Below, in pieces: positions 52,512-61,601 of a stretch of 64,000 nucleotides of DNA. The translations under genes and the position numbers were made by a program. Source of the stretch: Bradyrhizobium paxllaeri (GTDB lineage Bacteria > Pseudomonadota > Alphaproteobacteria > Rhizobiales > Xanthobacteraceae). The notes under the pieces were generated by a model, which saw only the letters and a program-made list of their open reading frames with translations, did no database searches and was not told the DNA's origin. The stretch is taken from NCBI RefSeq assembly GCF_001693515.2, contig NZ_CP042968.1:8092501-8156500 (forward strand). The letters run 5' to 3'. Every line of letters starts with the position of its first letter. Within the stretch, counting starts at the first letter, position 1.

Positions 52512-53092
52512 GCGCGCCCGCCGCACCGGATCAACCGCGCCGCTGGCGCTGGCTGGTGGCGCTGCCGCTGATCGCCTTCATCGCCATCGCCGCACTGTTC
52601 CTGCTGCGGCTCTACGGCGGCGATCCCGCCAAAATCCCTTCCGCCCTGATCGGCCGTCCGGCGCCGCAAGCCACGCTGCCGGCGCTGGAGGGGCTCGTCC
52701 ATAACGGCGTCGCCGTGCCGGGGCTCGACCCTGCAATGTTCAAGGGCAAGGTTTCCGTCGTCAACGTCTGGGCCTCCTGGTGCGTGCCCTGTCACGACGA
52801 GGCGCCGCTGCTGACCGCGCTGGCCAAGGACACGCGGATACAGATCGTCGGTATCAACTACAAGGATTCGCCCGACAACGCCCGCCGCTTCCTCGGCCGT
52901 TACGGCAATCCGTTCACCGCCGTCGGCGCCGACAGCAACGGCCGGGCCTCGATCGAATGGGGCGTCTACGGCGTGCCGGAAACCTTCGTGGTCGGTCGCG
53001 ACGGCACCATCCGCTACAAGCTGGTCGGGCCGGTGACGCGAGCCAATCTCGACAGCGTGCTGAAGGTTGAGATCGAGAAGGCGCTGAAGTGA
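52508..53092 (+). CDS. ccmG: Thiol:disulfide interchange protein CcmG/DsbE
   Basis: CcmG reduces apocytochrome c or CcmH in the periplasm so that haem can be attached. The 194-residue protein has an N-terminal anchor ([20 protein letters not shown]) and a thioredoxin domain with the redox motif [13 protein letters not shown] (Cys92, Cys95), and the cis-Pro loop [15 protein letters not shown]. The acidic-loop and VNVWASWC strand are typical. It ends the ccm operon here; ccmE, ccmF and ccmH are not in the window. Confidence 0.94.
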   Translation: MSAPAAPDQPRRWRWLVALPLIAFIAIAALFLLRLYGGDPAKIPSALIGRPAPQATLPALEGLVHNGVAVPGLDPAMFKGKVSVVNVWASWCVPCHDEAPLLTALAKDTRIQIVGINYKDSPDNARRFLGRYGNPFTAVGADSNGRASIEWGVYGVPETFVVGRDGTIRYKLVGPVTRANLDSVLKVEIEKALK

Positions 53093-53099
53093 CGACGTA

Positions 53100-53203
53100 G
53101 TCGTCATTCCGGGGCGATGCGAAGCATCGAACCCGGAAGTTCGAGATTCTCAGGGGCGCAAGCGGCGCCCCATAGTTCGTGCTGCGCACGCCCCGGAATG
53201 ACG
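53100..53203. repeat. Palindromic intergenic repeat (CGTCATTCCGGGGC family), copy 3
   Basis: TCGTCATTCCGGGGCGATGC at the left and GCACGCCCCGGAATGACGA at the right are inverted, with GGGGCGCAAGCGGCGCCCC as an inner hairpin. It is the largest of three copies in the window and lies eight bases after ccmG, so it may also act as a transcript end. Confidence 0.85.
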
Positions 53204-53314
53204 AGACAAATAATCTTCCGCTTTTATCTGCCGTTCATTTGCCAGCCATGGCGCCGCCATCTATTCGCAGCTAGTTTTAGGGTGCTACTTTAACCGTCCT
53301 TGGAGGGACACCCT

Positions 53315-53674
53315 ATGCGTCATTTCACGCTCGCTTCTCTTCTCGCCACCGCGCTCACGCTCGGCCTGCTGACGGCAACGCCGTCGATGGCCCAGAGCAC
53401 GCAGCCCGCAACCAAGTCCGAAAGCAAGATGGCTCCCGCGCCGAAAGCGTCCGAGTCGAAGATGGCGCCCGCGCCAAAGGTTGAGCTGCTGGACATCAAC
53501 TCGGCGACTGCCGACCAGCTCGATGCACTGCCGGGCGTCGGCAAGGCCTACTCGGCAAAAATCATCGCCGGGCGTCCGTACAAGGGCAAGGACGAGCTGG
53601 TGCAGAAGAGCATCGTTCCGCAGGCGACCTACGACAAGATCAAGGACAAGATCATCGCCAAGCAGAAGAGCTGA
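53315..53674 (+). CDS. ComEA-like helix-hairpin-helix protein, exported
   Basis: The 119-residue protein has a signal peptide ([20 protein letters not shown] then MAQ) and a Lys/Ala/Pro linker that contains a repeated [12 protein letters not shown] unit. A double helix-hairpin-helix domain follows ([38 protein letters not shown]). ComEA proteins bind DNA in the periplasm during uptake; many soil bacteria have such short forms with no known competence role. GGAGGG precedes ATG 53315, which settles the start against ATG 53300. Confidence 0.87.
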   Translation: MRHFTLASLLATALTLGLLTATPSMAQSTQPATKSESKMAPAPKASESKMAPAPKVELLDINSATADQLDALPGVGKAYSAKIIAGRPYKGKDELVQKSIVPQATYDKIKDKIIAKQKS

Positions 53675-53718
53675 GGCGCTTCTGTCCTACTGCTTGCGGA
53701 GAGGTGGCGACCTATCCT

Positions 53719-53807
53719 CCGTCATTGCGAGCGCAGCGAAGCAATCCATTTCTCCACCTGCTGAAGCATGGATTGCTTCGTCGCTACGCTCCTCGCAATG
53801 ACATCCG
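53719..53807. repeat. Palindromic intergenic repeat (CGTCATTGCGAGCGCAGCGA family)
   Basis: CGTCATTGCGAGCGCAGCGA with AGCAATCCAT at the left is matched by ATGGATTGCTTCGTCGCTAC with GCTCCTCGCAATGACAT at the right. It lies between the ComEA-like gene and yciB, which converge. Confidence 0.8.
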
Positions 53808-53818
53808 GGACACGCCAC

Positions 53819-54421
53819 CTACCCCTTGCTTACATCCCCCGCTTCCGCCTCGCTGGCTTCGAGCGAAGCCGGCTCCAGGTGATAGCGCTTGATGACCGGC
53901 ATCTGGAACATCGCAAAGACCATCGTGATCGGGATCGCGCCGAACACCTTGAAATTCACCCAGAAGTCGGTCGACTGCGTGCGCCAGATCAATTCGTTCA
54001 GGATCGCCATGGCGAAAAAGAACAACGCCCAGCGCATGGTCAGGATGCGCCAGCCCTTCGGCGTCAGGTTGAACACCTGATCGAACAGGATCGCCATGAA
54101 CGAGCGGCCGAACAAAAGACCGCCGCCCAGGACCACCGCGAACAAGCCGTAGACCATGGTCGGCTTGACCTTGATGAAGGTCTCGTCGTGCAGCACCAGC
54201 GTCAGCGTGCCGAACACCAGCACGATGACAGCGGTGACAACAGCCATGACAGGCACATGCCGCACCACCACATAGGAGGCGATCATCGCCGCCACGATCG
54301 CCACCATGAAGGCGCCGGTTGCGACGAACAGATTGAACTTCGCGTTGGCGATAAAGAACACGATCAGCGGACCGAGTTCGGTCGCGAGCTTGAACATCGG
54401 ATGCGGCTGGGTCTTGTCCAT
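53819..54421 (-). CDS. yciB: Inner membrane septation protein (YciB/IspA family)
   Basis: The 200-residue protein has five membrane segments. It begins with [20 protein letters not shown] and contains [20 protein letters not shown] and [20 protein letters not shown], then [20 protein letters not shown], all signature parts of YciB (septation protein A). It supports septation and envelope integrity in gammaproteobacteria. ATG 54421 ([11 protein letters not shown]) is chosen over ATG 54442, which would overlap ftsY. It follows ftsY by one base. Confidence 0.92.
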   Translation of the reverse strand: MDKTQPHPMFKLATELGPLIVFFIANAKFNLFVATGAFMVAIVAAMIASYVVVRHVPVMAVVTAVIVLVFGTLTLVLHDETFIKVKPTMVYGLFAVVLGGGLLFGRSFMAILFDQVFNLTPKGWRILTMRWALFFFAMAILNELIWRTQSTDFWVNFKVFGAIPITMVFAMFQMPVIKRYHLEPASLEASEAEAGDVSKG

Positions 54422-54422
54422 A

Positions 54423-55370
54423 CTAACTTTCAATCCCCGCAATGGCGTTGGCGAAATCCCGCGCGGTGAACGGCGCGAGATCGTCGACGCCTTCGCCGAC
54501 GCCGATGAAGTGCACCGGCAGTTTGAACTTCTCCGCCAGCGCCACCAGGATGCCGCCCCGCGCGGTGCCGTCGAGCTTCGTCATCACGAGGCCGGTGACG
54601 CCAGCGGTACGATGAAACGCCTCGACCTGCGACAGCGCATTTTGTCCCACCGTGGCATCGAGCACGAGCAGCACCGCATGCGGCGCTGACGCATCGACCT
54701 TCTTGATGACGCGAACGACCTTTTCCAGCTCGTTCATCAGCTCGGCCTTGTTCTGCAAACGTCCCGCCGTATCGACCAGCAGCACGTCGATTTTTTGTTC
54801 CTTTGCCGCGCTCAGCGCGTTGAAGGCAAGGCTTGCGGAATCCGAGCCCTGCGCACCCGCAATGACCGGAGATTTCGTCCGTTCGCCCCAGACCTTGAGC
54901 TGTTCGATCGCCGCGGCGCGAAAGGTGTCGCCGGCCGCCATCATCACCTTGCGGCCCTCGGCGCTCAATTTCGCGGCAAGCTTGCCGATGGTGGTGGTCT
55001 TGCCGGAGCCGTTGACGCCGACAACGAGAATGACGAACGGTTTTTGCGTCGCATCGATCTCCAGCGGCTTGGCCACCGGCGACAGCACCTTCTCGACTTC
55101 GCTCGCGACGACCGTCTTCACTTCGTCCGCCGAAATCGCCTTGTCGTAGCGGCCGGCTCCGACGGCGTCTGCGATGCGGACCGCGACGGCGGTGCCGAGA
55201 TCGGCGCGCAGCAGCACATCCTCGATGTCGTCGAGCATGGCGCGGTCGAGCTTGCGCTTGGTGACGAGGTCGGCAACGGCCGTCCCGAGCGAACTGGACG
55301 TCCGCTTCAGGCCGCTCGAAAGCCGCCGCCACCAGCTCAATTTGGGGGTTCCGGGAGTGGTATCGCTCAT
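54423..55370 (-). CDS. ftsY: Signal recognition particle receptor FtsY
   Basis: FtsY is the membrane-associated GTPase that receives SRP-ribosome complexes. The 315-residue protein consists of the NG domain with only a short N-terminal part. It has G1 [17 protein letters not shown], the insertion-box region with [21 protein letters not shown]3 [15 protein letters not shown]4 [11 protein letters not shown] and the C-terminal [20 protein letters not shown]. In relatives mtaB and dapF stand directly before ftsY; here about 3.9 kb of other genes lies between. Confidence 0.96.
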   Translation of the reverse strand: MSDTTPGTPKLSWWRRLSSGLKRTSSSLGTAVADLVTKRKLDRAMLDDIEDVLLRADLGTAVAVRIADAVGAGRYDKAISADEVKTVVASEVEKVLSPVAKPLEIDATQKPFVILVVGVNGSGKTTTIGKLAAKLSAEGRKVMMAAGDTFRAAAIEQLKVWGERTKSPVIAGAQGSDSASLAFNALSAAKEQKIDVLLVDTAGRLQNKAELMNELEKVVRVIKKVDASAPHAVLLVLDATVGQNALSQVEAFHRTAGVTGLVMTKLDGTARGGILVALAEKFKLPVHFIGVGEGVDDLAPFTARDFANAIAGIES

Positions 55371-55398
55371 GTCGGGGACGTGTTAGCGGTTTCGCGCC

Positions 55399-56163
55399 AT
55401 GAGCGGAAGTCACAACAAATCGTTTGATAGTTCAGGGGCGTCCTTTGATGTTCCACGGACATCGCTTGATGTCCGTGGATTAACGGCGGAAGAAATCCAG
55501 GCCCGCGTGCTCCATCGCGACGGGCTGATGCTGGTTATCGACAAACCTGCCGGTTTGCCGGTGCACCGCGGCCCCAAGGGCGGCGCCAATCTGGAGGCGT
55601 CGTTCGACGGCCTGCGCTTCGGCCTGCCGCGGCCGCCGGTGCTTGCCCACCGGCTCGACAAGGATACATCAGGCTGTCTGGTGCTCGGACGCCATCGCAA
55701 GGCCACCGCCTCGCTCGGCCTCTTGTTCAAGCACGGCAAAGTAGGAAAGACCTATTGGGCCGTGGTCGAGGGCGGGCCGGCCGAGGACGAAGGCACCATC
55801 GACATGCCGCTGGGCCGGCTCAACGCCGAGCGCGGCTGGTGGCAGAAGCCGGATCCCGAAGGCCAGAAAGCCATAACGACCTGGAAGGTCTGCGGCCGCG
55901 GCGAGGGCCTCGCCTGGCTCGCGCTTGAGCCGGTTACCGGCCGCACCCACCAATTGCGCGTGCATACGTCGGCCATGGGCTGGCCGATCGTCGGCGACAA
56001 CATCTACGGCAACGGCCCGCGCTTCGGCGAGCCGATCCTGCATCTGCATTCCCGCGAGATCGTGATTCCGATTTCGAAGAACAAGGAGCCGGTGCGCGTG
56101 ACCGCGCCGACGCCGGAGCATATGTGCGAGCGGCTCAGGAAGTGCGGGTGGAACGGGGAGTAG
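55399..56163 (+). CDS. RNA pseudouridine synthase, RluA family
   Basis: The 254-residue enzyme isomerises uridine in RNA. The catalytic Asp lies in AHRLDKDTSGCLVLGR; other marks are VIDKPAGLPVHRG and the GRTHQLRVHTSAMGWPIVGD segment. There is no S4 domain, so it is closest to short RluA/TruC-like enzymes, and target sites cannot be named. It is divergent from ftsY with only 28 bases between starts, so their promoters overlap coding sequence or each other. The first 27 residues look unstructured. Confidence 0.88.
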   Translation: MSGSHNKSFDSSGASFDVPRTSLDVRGLTAEEIQARVLHRDGLMLVIDKPAGLPVHRGPKGGANLEASFDGLRFGLPRPPVLAHRLDKDTSGCLVLGRHRKATASLGLLFKHGKVGKTYWAVVEGGPAEDEGTIDMPLGRLNAERGWWQKPDPEGQKAITTWKVCGRGEGLAWLALEPVTGRTHQLRVHTSAMGWPIVGDNIYGNGPRFGEPILHLHSREIVIPISKNKEPVRVTAPTPEHMCERLRKCGWNGE

Positions 56164-56183
56164 TGGCTACGCACGCTCCCTTC

Positions 56184-56246
56184 CCTTCTCCCCTTGTGGG
56201 AGAAGGTGGATCGACGGCGCGAAGCGGCGGCGAGACGGGAGGGGTC
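56184..56246. repeat. Repeat flanking the sigma factor module, left copy
   Basis: CCTTCTCCCCTTGTGGGAGA with AGGTGGATCGACGGCGCGAA and GCGGCGGCGAGACGGGAGGG form this copy. Its inverse stands at 59205-59252, on the far side of the three-gene module. Confidence 0.8.
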
Positions 56247-56388
56247 ACTCAATACGCGTCGAACGTTAAATGCACTGTCATCGAGATAACTGCACTGCAC
56301 CGTAACCTCCGATCGACACGGAAAATCTTCAGCAGCGGCATCGTGCCGCCACGACCCTTGATCGCAATGGCCAGTTCGGGGCCGCCGC

Positions 56389-57285
56389 TCATCCGAGGGT
56401 CAGCGGCGTTTCGGATTCGATCCGGGTCAGCTTCTCCGGGTTTCGGACGTAGTAAAGGCCGGTGATGCGCGCGTCCTCGACCCGGACGGCGAGGATGCCG
56501 TCGATCTTCCCATCAAGGCGCATGATCAGTGCCGGGTTGCCGTTGACTACCGTGGGTTCGCCAGTGAGGGCACCTTCGATCTTTGGGAGACCGTGGAGGA
56601 GCACCCGGATGATCCTCTTTGCCCCAATGATCGGCCGCAGCGCAGCCTGCTTTACACCGCCGCCGTCGCTCACAAAGACGACGTCGGGCGCGAGCACGTT
56701 GATGAGGTCCTGCGGATTCCCGGATTCGAGCGCGCGGCGAAACAACTCCAGTGCCCGCCGCGCCTCTCCCGGGGAGACTACTTGGCGAGGGCGTCGCGCG
56801 TTGACATGCTGGCGGGCGCGATGCGCTATTTGACGGACGGCCGTGGGGCTCTTGTCGACGATGGCGGCGATCTCGTCATAGCTGACATCAAAGGCCTCAC
56901 GAAGAACGAAGACGGCACGCTCGATCGGTGACAGCGTCTCGAGAACGATCATGAGCGCCAACGATACACTCTCGGCGAGTTCAAGGTCCTCGGTCATGTC
57001 TGGCGCAGTGATCAACGGCTCGGGTAGCCACGGGCCGACATACTCCTCCTTGCGGCGCTTCAGTGTGCGGAGCCGGTTCAGCGCCTGCCGTGTCGTAATT
57101 CGGAAAAGATAGGCGCGCTGGTCGCGTACTTGTGCCAAGTCAACCTTGACCCACCTCAGCCAGGTTTCTTGAAGGACGTCTTCAGCGTCGGATGCCGATC
57201 CGAGCATTTCATATGCGACGGTGAATAGAAGATCGCGGTAGGCTACGAAAGCCTTCGTCGCAGCGTCAATCGCGTGGTTGTTCAA
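56389..57285 (-). CDS. ECF41-type sigma factor with SnoaL-like C-terminal domain
   Basis: The 298-residue protein has region 2 (RDLLFTVAYEMLGSASDAED), the ECF41 linker YVGPWLPEP at about 82-90, region 4 (LSPIERAVFVLREAFDVSYD), and a SnoaL-like extension from about 170. The extension carries the DGGG motif (207-210) and NPEKL (282-286), which in this group regulate activity without an anti-sigma factor. The usual order DGGGKV reads DGGGVK here. The start is TTG 57285, with AAGGAACGAGA upstream. ECF41 factors control adjacent carboxymuconolactone decarboxylase, oxidoreductase or epimerase genes, which are present upstream. Confidence 0.9.
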   Translation of the reverse strand: MNNHAIDAATKAFVAYRDLLFTVAYEMLGSASDAEDVLQETWLRWVKVDLAQVRDQRAYLFRITTRQALNRLRTLKRRKEEYVGPWLPEPLITAPDMTEDLELAESVSLALMIVLETLSPIERAVFVLREAFDVSYDEIAAIVDKSPTAVRQIAHRARQHVNARRPRQVVSPGEARRALELFRRALESGNPQDLINVLAPDVVFVSDGGGVKQAALRPIIGAKRIIRVLLHGLPKIEGALTGEPTVVNGNPALIMRLDGKIDGILAVRVEDARITGLYYVRNPEKLTRIESETPLTLG

Positions 57286-57462
57286 ATCTCGTTCCTTCTT
57301 CTTCCGACCGATGCCTTTCGTTGCTGAAGGTCTTACCGCTGCTTCTTCAGCGCCGGCGCTACGATGGCGGGATTGAGTTTGGCAGTAATGATAGGCCTTC
57401 CTTCAGTTAGTTCCCATCGTGACGCTCCAGTATATCCCCCACGCGTCTCAGATCTCGAAAAG

Positions 57463-58326
57463 TCAGGCGGAGGGTGCACCGGTCCCTTGATCGAGCTTGC
57501 CGTGAGCCTCGACCGAGAGGTCCTGCCAGTCGGCCCAGGTCTTGAGCCGGTCGGCGTAGACTTGCTGGAGCATCGGGTAGAAGCCCTGGCCAAAGAGCAC
57601 CCGCAAGGGCGGGTTGTCGGAATCGACAATCTTGAGGAGTGCCTGGGCGGCGGCGGTCGGATCACCAGGGGGCTGCTTGCCGGCGAGTCCGGCGAGACGC
57701 TGGCGGAGTCCGTCGTAGACCGGGTTGGCCTTGGCCATGTGACCATTGGCTAGTGGATTTGGGTTCTTGCCGGACCTGGTGGCGAAGCCGGTGGGCTCGA
57801 CCACGGTCACCTTGATGCCAAAGTCGGCGACTTCCTGGGCAAGGGTGTCGTTCAGGGCTTCGAGGGACCATTTGGAGGCTTGGTATGCGCCGCCGAGCGG
57901 CATTGCGATGAGCCCGGCGATCGAGGACATCTGGATGATGTGCCCTGCGCCTTGCTCGCGCAGATAAGGCAGCGCGGCCTGAATGACCCATACCGCGCCG
58001 AACACGTTGGTCTCGAACTGGTCGCGCAATTGTTGCTCGGTCAGTTCCTCGATCGCGCCGATCTGCGCGTAGCCGGCATTGTTCACGATGACGTCGAGAC
58101 GGCCGAAATGCTCCTTGGTCCGCTTCACGCTTTCGAAGACTGCGACCTTGTCGGTCACGTCCAACTCGAGCGGAAGCACCGCGTCGCCATAGGCGGCGGC
58201 CAGCTCATCAAGACTCCCGGTGTTTCTGGCGCTCGCGGCCACCCTGTCGCCGCGAGACAGGGCCGCCTCGACGAAGCTGCGGCCCAAACCGCGCGAAGAA
58301 CCGGTGACGAACCAGATCTTGCTCAT
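57463..58326 (-). CDS. SDR family oxidoreductase of the ECF41 module
   Basis: The 287-residue protein has the Rossmann motif VTGSSRGLGRSFVEAALSRG, Arg/Asn after strand 2 (ASARNTGSL), which favours NADP, the NNAGYAQIGAIEEL loop, catalytic Ser in MSSIAGLIAMP and YxxxK in YQASKWSLEAL. The long C-terminal part matches SDRs that lie next to ECF sigma factors. It lies between the sigma gene and the carboxymuconolactone decarboxylase-like gene, 177 and 154 bases from them, all on one strand. Its substrate is unknown. Confidence 0.92.
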   Translation of the reverse strand: MSKIWFVTGSSRGLGRSFVEAALSRGDRVAASARNTGSLDELAAAYGDAVLPLELDVTDKVAVFESVKRTKEHFGRLDVIVNNAGYAQIGAIEELTEQQLRDQFETNVFGAVWVIQAALPYLREQGAGHIIQMSSIAGLIAMPLGGAYQASKWSLEALNDTLAQEVADFGIKVTVVEPTGFATRSGKNPNPLANGHMAKANPVYDGLRQRLAGLAGKQPPGDPTAAAQALLKIVDSDNPPLRVLFGQGFYPMLQQVYADRLKTWADWQDLSVEAHGKLDQGTGAPSA

Positions 58327-58480
58327 GATGTCTTCCTTTTCGTTCGTTGATTGCTATCGAACATTCGATTTGCAGCTTCGAGTAGCGGGACCGGCGCGCG
58401 CAGGGCTTCGCGAATACGCGTGACGCGGCCTAAAACCATTGCTCAACGCGGCGGGGACATTGGCCGGCTCGCACGCACGC

Positions 58481-58978
58481 TTAGGCAAGCCCGGCCTTGT
58501 TCAGACCGATTTCCTTATCGTACTTGCCGGGCGGGGTGCGGAAGGCCACGTTGGCGCGGTTCGCCGCGTTGATGCCCATCACGCGGAAGGTCAGCGTCGA
58601 GAGTTCCTTTTCGCTGAACTGCTCGCGCAACTCGGCGTAGAGGTCATCGGAGACGCCGGTCGGCGCGATCTGGGTCAGCGCCTCGGTCCAGGCCAGCGCG
58701 GCACGTTCCTTGGGCGAAAACAGCGGCGACTCGCGCCAGATCGCGATGTGATACAGACGCAACTCGCGCTCGCCGGCCAGTTTGGCCTGCTTGACGTGCA
58801 TATCCAGGCAGGCGGCGCAGCCGTTCATCTGCGAGGCACGGATGTCCACCAACTGGCCCAGCCCCGGCTCGATGTGACTGCTGGCAGCGATGGCCATACC
58901 AAGGTCCTTGAGCTTCTTGAAAAGGTCGGGCGACTGCTCCATGAAATTCAGGCGGGATTGGGCGGTGGCGTGGCTCAC
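58481..58978 (-). CDS. Carboxymuconolactone decarboxylase/AhpD-like protein
   Basis: The 165-residue helical protein carries the AhpD core: Cys54 and Cys57 in NGCAACLDMHVKQA, His61 after them, and a C-terminal ELREQFSEKELSTLTFRVMG helix. The CxxC plus His pattern suggests thiol peroxidase or disulphide reductase activity and not lactone decarboxylation. The start is GTG 58978 behind AAGGAGAA. A promoter like that of ECF41 sigma factors lies 47-73 bases upstream, so the linked sigma factor probably controls it and perhaps the SDR gene behind it. Confidence 0.9.
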   Translation of the reverse strand: MSHATAQSRLNFMEQSPDLFKKLKDLGMAIAASSHIEPGLGQLVDIRASQMNGCAACLDMHVKQAKLAGERELRLYHIAIWRESPLFSPKERAALAWTEALTQIAPTGVSDDLYAELREQFSEKELSTLTFRVMGINAANRANVAFRTPPGKYDKEIGLNKAGLA

Positions 58979-59024
58979 AATCGTTCTCCTTCGCGTGAGG
59001 GTGTTGGGTTGATCACGTGCTTAA

Positions 59025-59051
59025 GACACCGCGGCCTTGCGCCTTGTGACA
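59025..59051 (-). promoter_or_regulatory. ECF41-like promoter before the AhpD-like gene
   Basis: Read on the minus strand: TGTCACA at 59051-59045, a spacer of exactly 16 bases, then TGTC at 59028-59025. The ECF41 promoter reported for this sigma group is TGTCACA-16-CGTC, so one of eleven bases differs. It lies 47 bases before the GTG start, a suitable distance. Confidence 0.65.
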
Positions 59052-59204
59052 TCGCCGCTGACGAAATTTAGTTCGCTCGTGCCCGAATCTCAGAAAATCG
59101 AAGGCTCGGCGCTATTCGGCGCGGCAGTCGCTGTGTCGCCGAAGGTGGGTGGCATGCCTAGAGCGATCTCGGGAATTACGGTGGGTCTGTCTCCGCGGAT
59201 AGAG

Positions 59205-59252
59205 ACCCCTCATCCCGCGCTTCGCGCCACCTTCTCCCACAAGGGGAGAAGG
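59205..59252. repeat. Repeat flanking the sigma factor module, right copy
   Basis: ACCCCTCATCCCGCGCTTCG with CGCCACCTTCTCCCACAAGG and GGAGAAGG is the reverse complement, with changes in the middle, of the element at 56184-56246. It lies next to the mtaB stop codon. Confidence 0.8.
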
Positions 59253-59257
59253 AAGAA

Positions 59258-60523
59258 TTACACCGTCAAACGCGCGCTATCGTGGCCCTTGATCGCCAAC
59301 GCCATCACGGCACCCGATCTTTCTCCCGCTATCGCCACCGGCAGGAAATGCTCCGTCCGCCCCTGCGTCGCGCTCTCGATCAAGACCTGACGCGTCGCGC
59401 CGACCTCTGCCGCCAGCCGCTTTCGCAACGCCGCCTCACCCGCTGCCCGCAATCGCTTCGCGCGCGCCTTGATCGCCTCGCCCGCCACCTGCGGCATCCG
59501 TGCGGCAGGCGTGCCCGGTCGCTTCGAATAGGGAAACACGTGCAGGAAGGTGAGATCGCATTCCTGGACGAGATCCTGCGAACGCGAAAACATCTCCTCG
59601 GTCTCCGTCGGAAAGCCCGCGATGATATCGGCGCCGAGCGTGATGTCCGGGCGCAGCCGCCGCACCTGCGCGCAGAACTCGATCGCGTCCTGCCGCGAGT
59701 GCCGCCGCTTCATCCGCTTCAGGATCATGTCGTCGCCGGATTGCAGCGACAGATGCAGATGCGGCATCAGCCGTTCGTCACTGGCGATGACATCGAGCAG
59801 GTCGCGATCGGCCTCGATGGAGTCGATCGAGGAAATCCGAAGCCGCTTCAGTTCCGGCACATGCCGCAAGATCTGCTTTGTCAGTTGCCCGAGTTTCGGC
59901 GTGCCCGGCAGATCGGCGCCGTAGCTTGTCAGGTCGACGCCGGTCAACACGATCTCGGCGTGGCCGCGCTCGACCAATGCACGCACCTGGTCCACCACCG
60001 CGCCCATCGGCACCGAGCGCGAATTGCCGCGGCCGTAGGGAATGATGCAGAAGGTGCAGCGGTGGTCGCAGCCGTTCTGCACCTGCACGAACACGCGCGG
60101 CAGGCCGGCCTTGAAGCCGTCAAGCAGATGCGGCGCCATCTCCTTGACAGCCATGATGTCGGCAACGGCGATCTTCTCGCTTGCCTCGATATCAAAACCG
60201 CCATCGAACGCCGCCCGCGCATCGCGCCAGGCCTCGCCGCGCATCTTCTCGTCATTCCCGACGACGCGATCGACTTCGGCCATTTCGGCGAACATTTCGG
60301 CTTGCGTCTGCGCCGCGCAGCCGGTGACGACGATGCGCACATCCGGCCGCTCGCGCTTCAGCCGGCGGATCGACTGCCGCGCCTGCGCCACCGCCTCGTT
60401 GGTGACCGCGCAGCTATTGATGACGATGGTATCGGAAAGCCCCGCGCGCTCCGCTTCGCGCGCGATCACCTCGGATTCGAACGCGTTGAGACGGCAGCCA
60501 AACGTGAGGACGTCGACGCTCAT
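59258..60523 (-). CDS. mtaB: tRNA (N6-L-threonylcarbamoyladenosine(37)-C2)-methylthiotransferase
   Basis: MtaB adds a methylthio group to t6A37 in tRNA, with two [4Fe-4S] clusters. The 421-residue protein has the N-terminal cluster cysteines in FGCRLNAFESEV, INSCAVTNEA and VTGCAAQ, the radical-SAM CxxxCxxC in CDHRCTFCIIPYGRG, GVDLTSYGADLPG, and a C-terminal TRAM-like part. It lies five bases after dapF on the same strand, the normal dapF-mtaB pair; ftsY usually follows directly but does not here. Confidence 0.94.
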   Translation of the reverse strand: MSVDVLTFGCRLNAFESEVIAREAERAGLSDTIVINSCAVTNEAVAQARQSIRRLKRERPDVRIVVTGCAAQTQAEMFAEMAEVDRVVGNDEKMRGEAWRDARAAFDGGFDIEASEKIAVADIMAVKEMAPHLLDGFKAGLPRVFVQVQNGCDHRCTFCIIPYGRGNSRSVPMGAVVDQVRALVERGHAEIVLTGVDLTSYGADLPGTPKLGQLTKQILRHVPELKRLRISSIDSIEADRDLLDVIASDERLMPHLHLSLQSGDDMILKRMKRRHSRQDAIEFCAQVRRLRPDITLGADIIAGFPTETEEMFSRSQDLVQECDLTFLHVFPYSKRPGTPAARMPQVAGEAIKARAKRLRAAGEAALRKRLAAEVGATRQVLIESATQGRTEHFLPVAIAGERSGAVMALAIKGHDSARLTV

Positions 60524-60528
60524 GATTC

Positions 60529-61413
60529 CTAAGCGACGTCGGCGAACAGCGCCGGATCGAAGCGGCCTTCATATTCGAAATCGGCCGTACCGGTCATCAG
60601 CACATGGTCGTCGCGCTCGCGCCATTCGATGGAAAGCTTGCCGCCGGGCAACGCGATCTCGACGGTGCGATTGGCGCGCTTCAGCCGGGCGGCAGCGACC
60701 GCGGTGGCACAAGCCGCCGAGCCACAGGCTTTGGTTAATCCGGCGCCGCGCTCCCAGGTACGGATGGTGATGTGGTCGCGATCGACGATATGGGCCAGCG
60801 TGATGTTGGCGCGCTCGGGAAAGATCGGGTGATTTTCGAGGAGCGGCCCGAAGCGTTCGATATCGTAGGCGTTGACGTCGTCGACCCAGAAGATCGCGTG
60901 CGGATTGCCCATCGAGACGACCGAGGGCGAATGCAAGACCGGCGCATCGATCGGCCCGACCTGCAATTCGATATAGCGGGTGTCGCGAAATTCTTCCGCC
61001 AGCGGAATATCCTGCCAGCCGAATTTTGGTGCGCCCATGTCGACGGTGTAGAGGTCCGGCGCCGGACCCTGCCAGCAATTCAACAGGCCGGCGCGGGTCT
61101 CGAAGGTCACGGCGGTCTGGCCGGTCTTCTCGAACAGCCGGCGCACCACGCAGCGCATGCCGTTGCCGCAGGCGCCGGCCTCCGAGCCGTCGCTGTTGTA
61201 GATGCGGATAAAGGCTTCGGTGCCCTGCAGCCGCGGCGGCTGCAATACCATCAACTGGTCATAGGGCACGCCCGCGGGCGAAGCCACGGCGCGGGCGTCT
61301 TCCGGCGTCACGGCGGCCTTCGAACCCGCCTTGGAATCGCGCAGGTCCACGACGACGATTTCGTTGCCGATACCGTTCATCTTGGCAAATGCGTGGTTGG
61401 CCAGCGCGCTCAT
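60529..61413 (-). CDS. dapF: Diaminopimelate epimerase
   Basis: DapF converts LL- to meso-diaminopimelate for lysine and peptidoglycan. The 294-residue protein has both active-site cysteines, in [14 protein letters not shown] and [33 protein letters not shown] opens the chain and [13 protein letters not shown] lies between the halves. Length and motifs are typical. It is the first gene of dapF-mtaB and is divergent from the secreted GyrI-like gene with 188 bases between. Confidence 0.96.
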   Translation of the reverse strand: MSALANHAFAKMNGIGNEIVVVDLRDSKAGSKAAVTPEDARAVASPAGVPYDQLMVLQPPRLQGTEAFIRIYNSDGSEAGACGNGMRCVVRRLFEKTGQTAVTFETRAGLLNCWQGPAPDLYTVDMGAPKFGWQDIPLAEEFRDTRYIELQVGPIDAPVLHSPSVVSMGNPHAIFWVDDVNAYDIERFGPLLENHPIFPERANITLAHIVDRDHITIRTWERGAGLTKACGSAACATAVAAARLKRANRTVEIALPGGKLSIEWRERDDHVLMTGTADFEYEGRFDPALFADVA

Positions 61414-61601
61414 GGAATTTCCTAATTTATGCCGCCCTTATATGGCGAATGATGGTCAATTGCCTAGTACGCGGGGGCATATGACGCATCTGTCATGGGA
61501 CGAATGCGGACCTTGCGTGTTAGGGAAATGGCGCCATTCTGGCGGGCGCGGACCGGGGACATGCCGCCGCCAGGTGGCGGGGTGGATGGAGAATACCTGA
61601 A

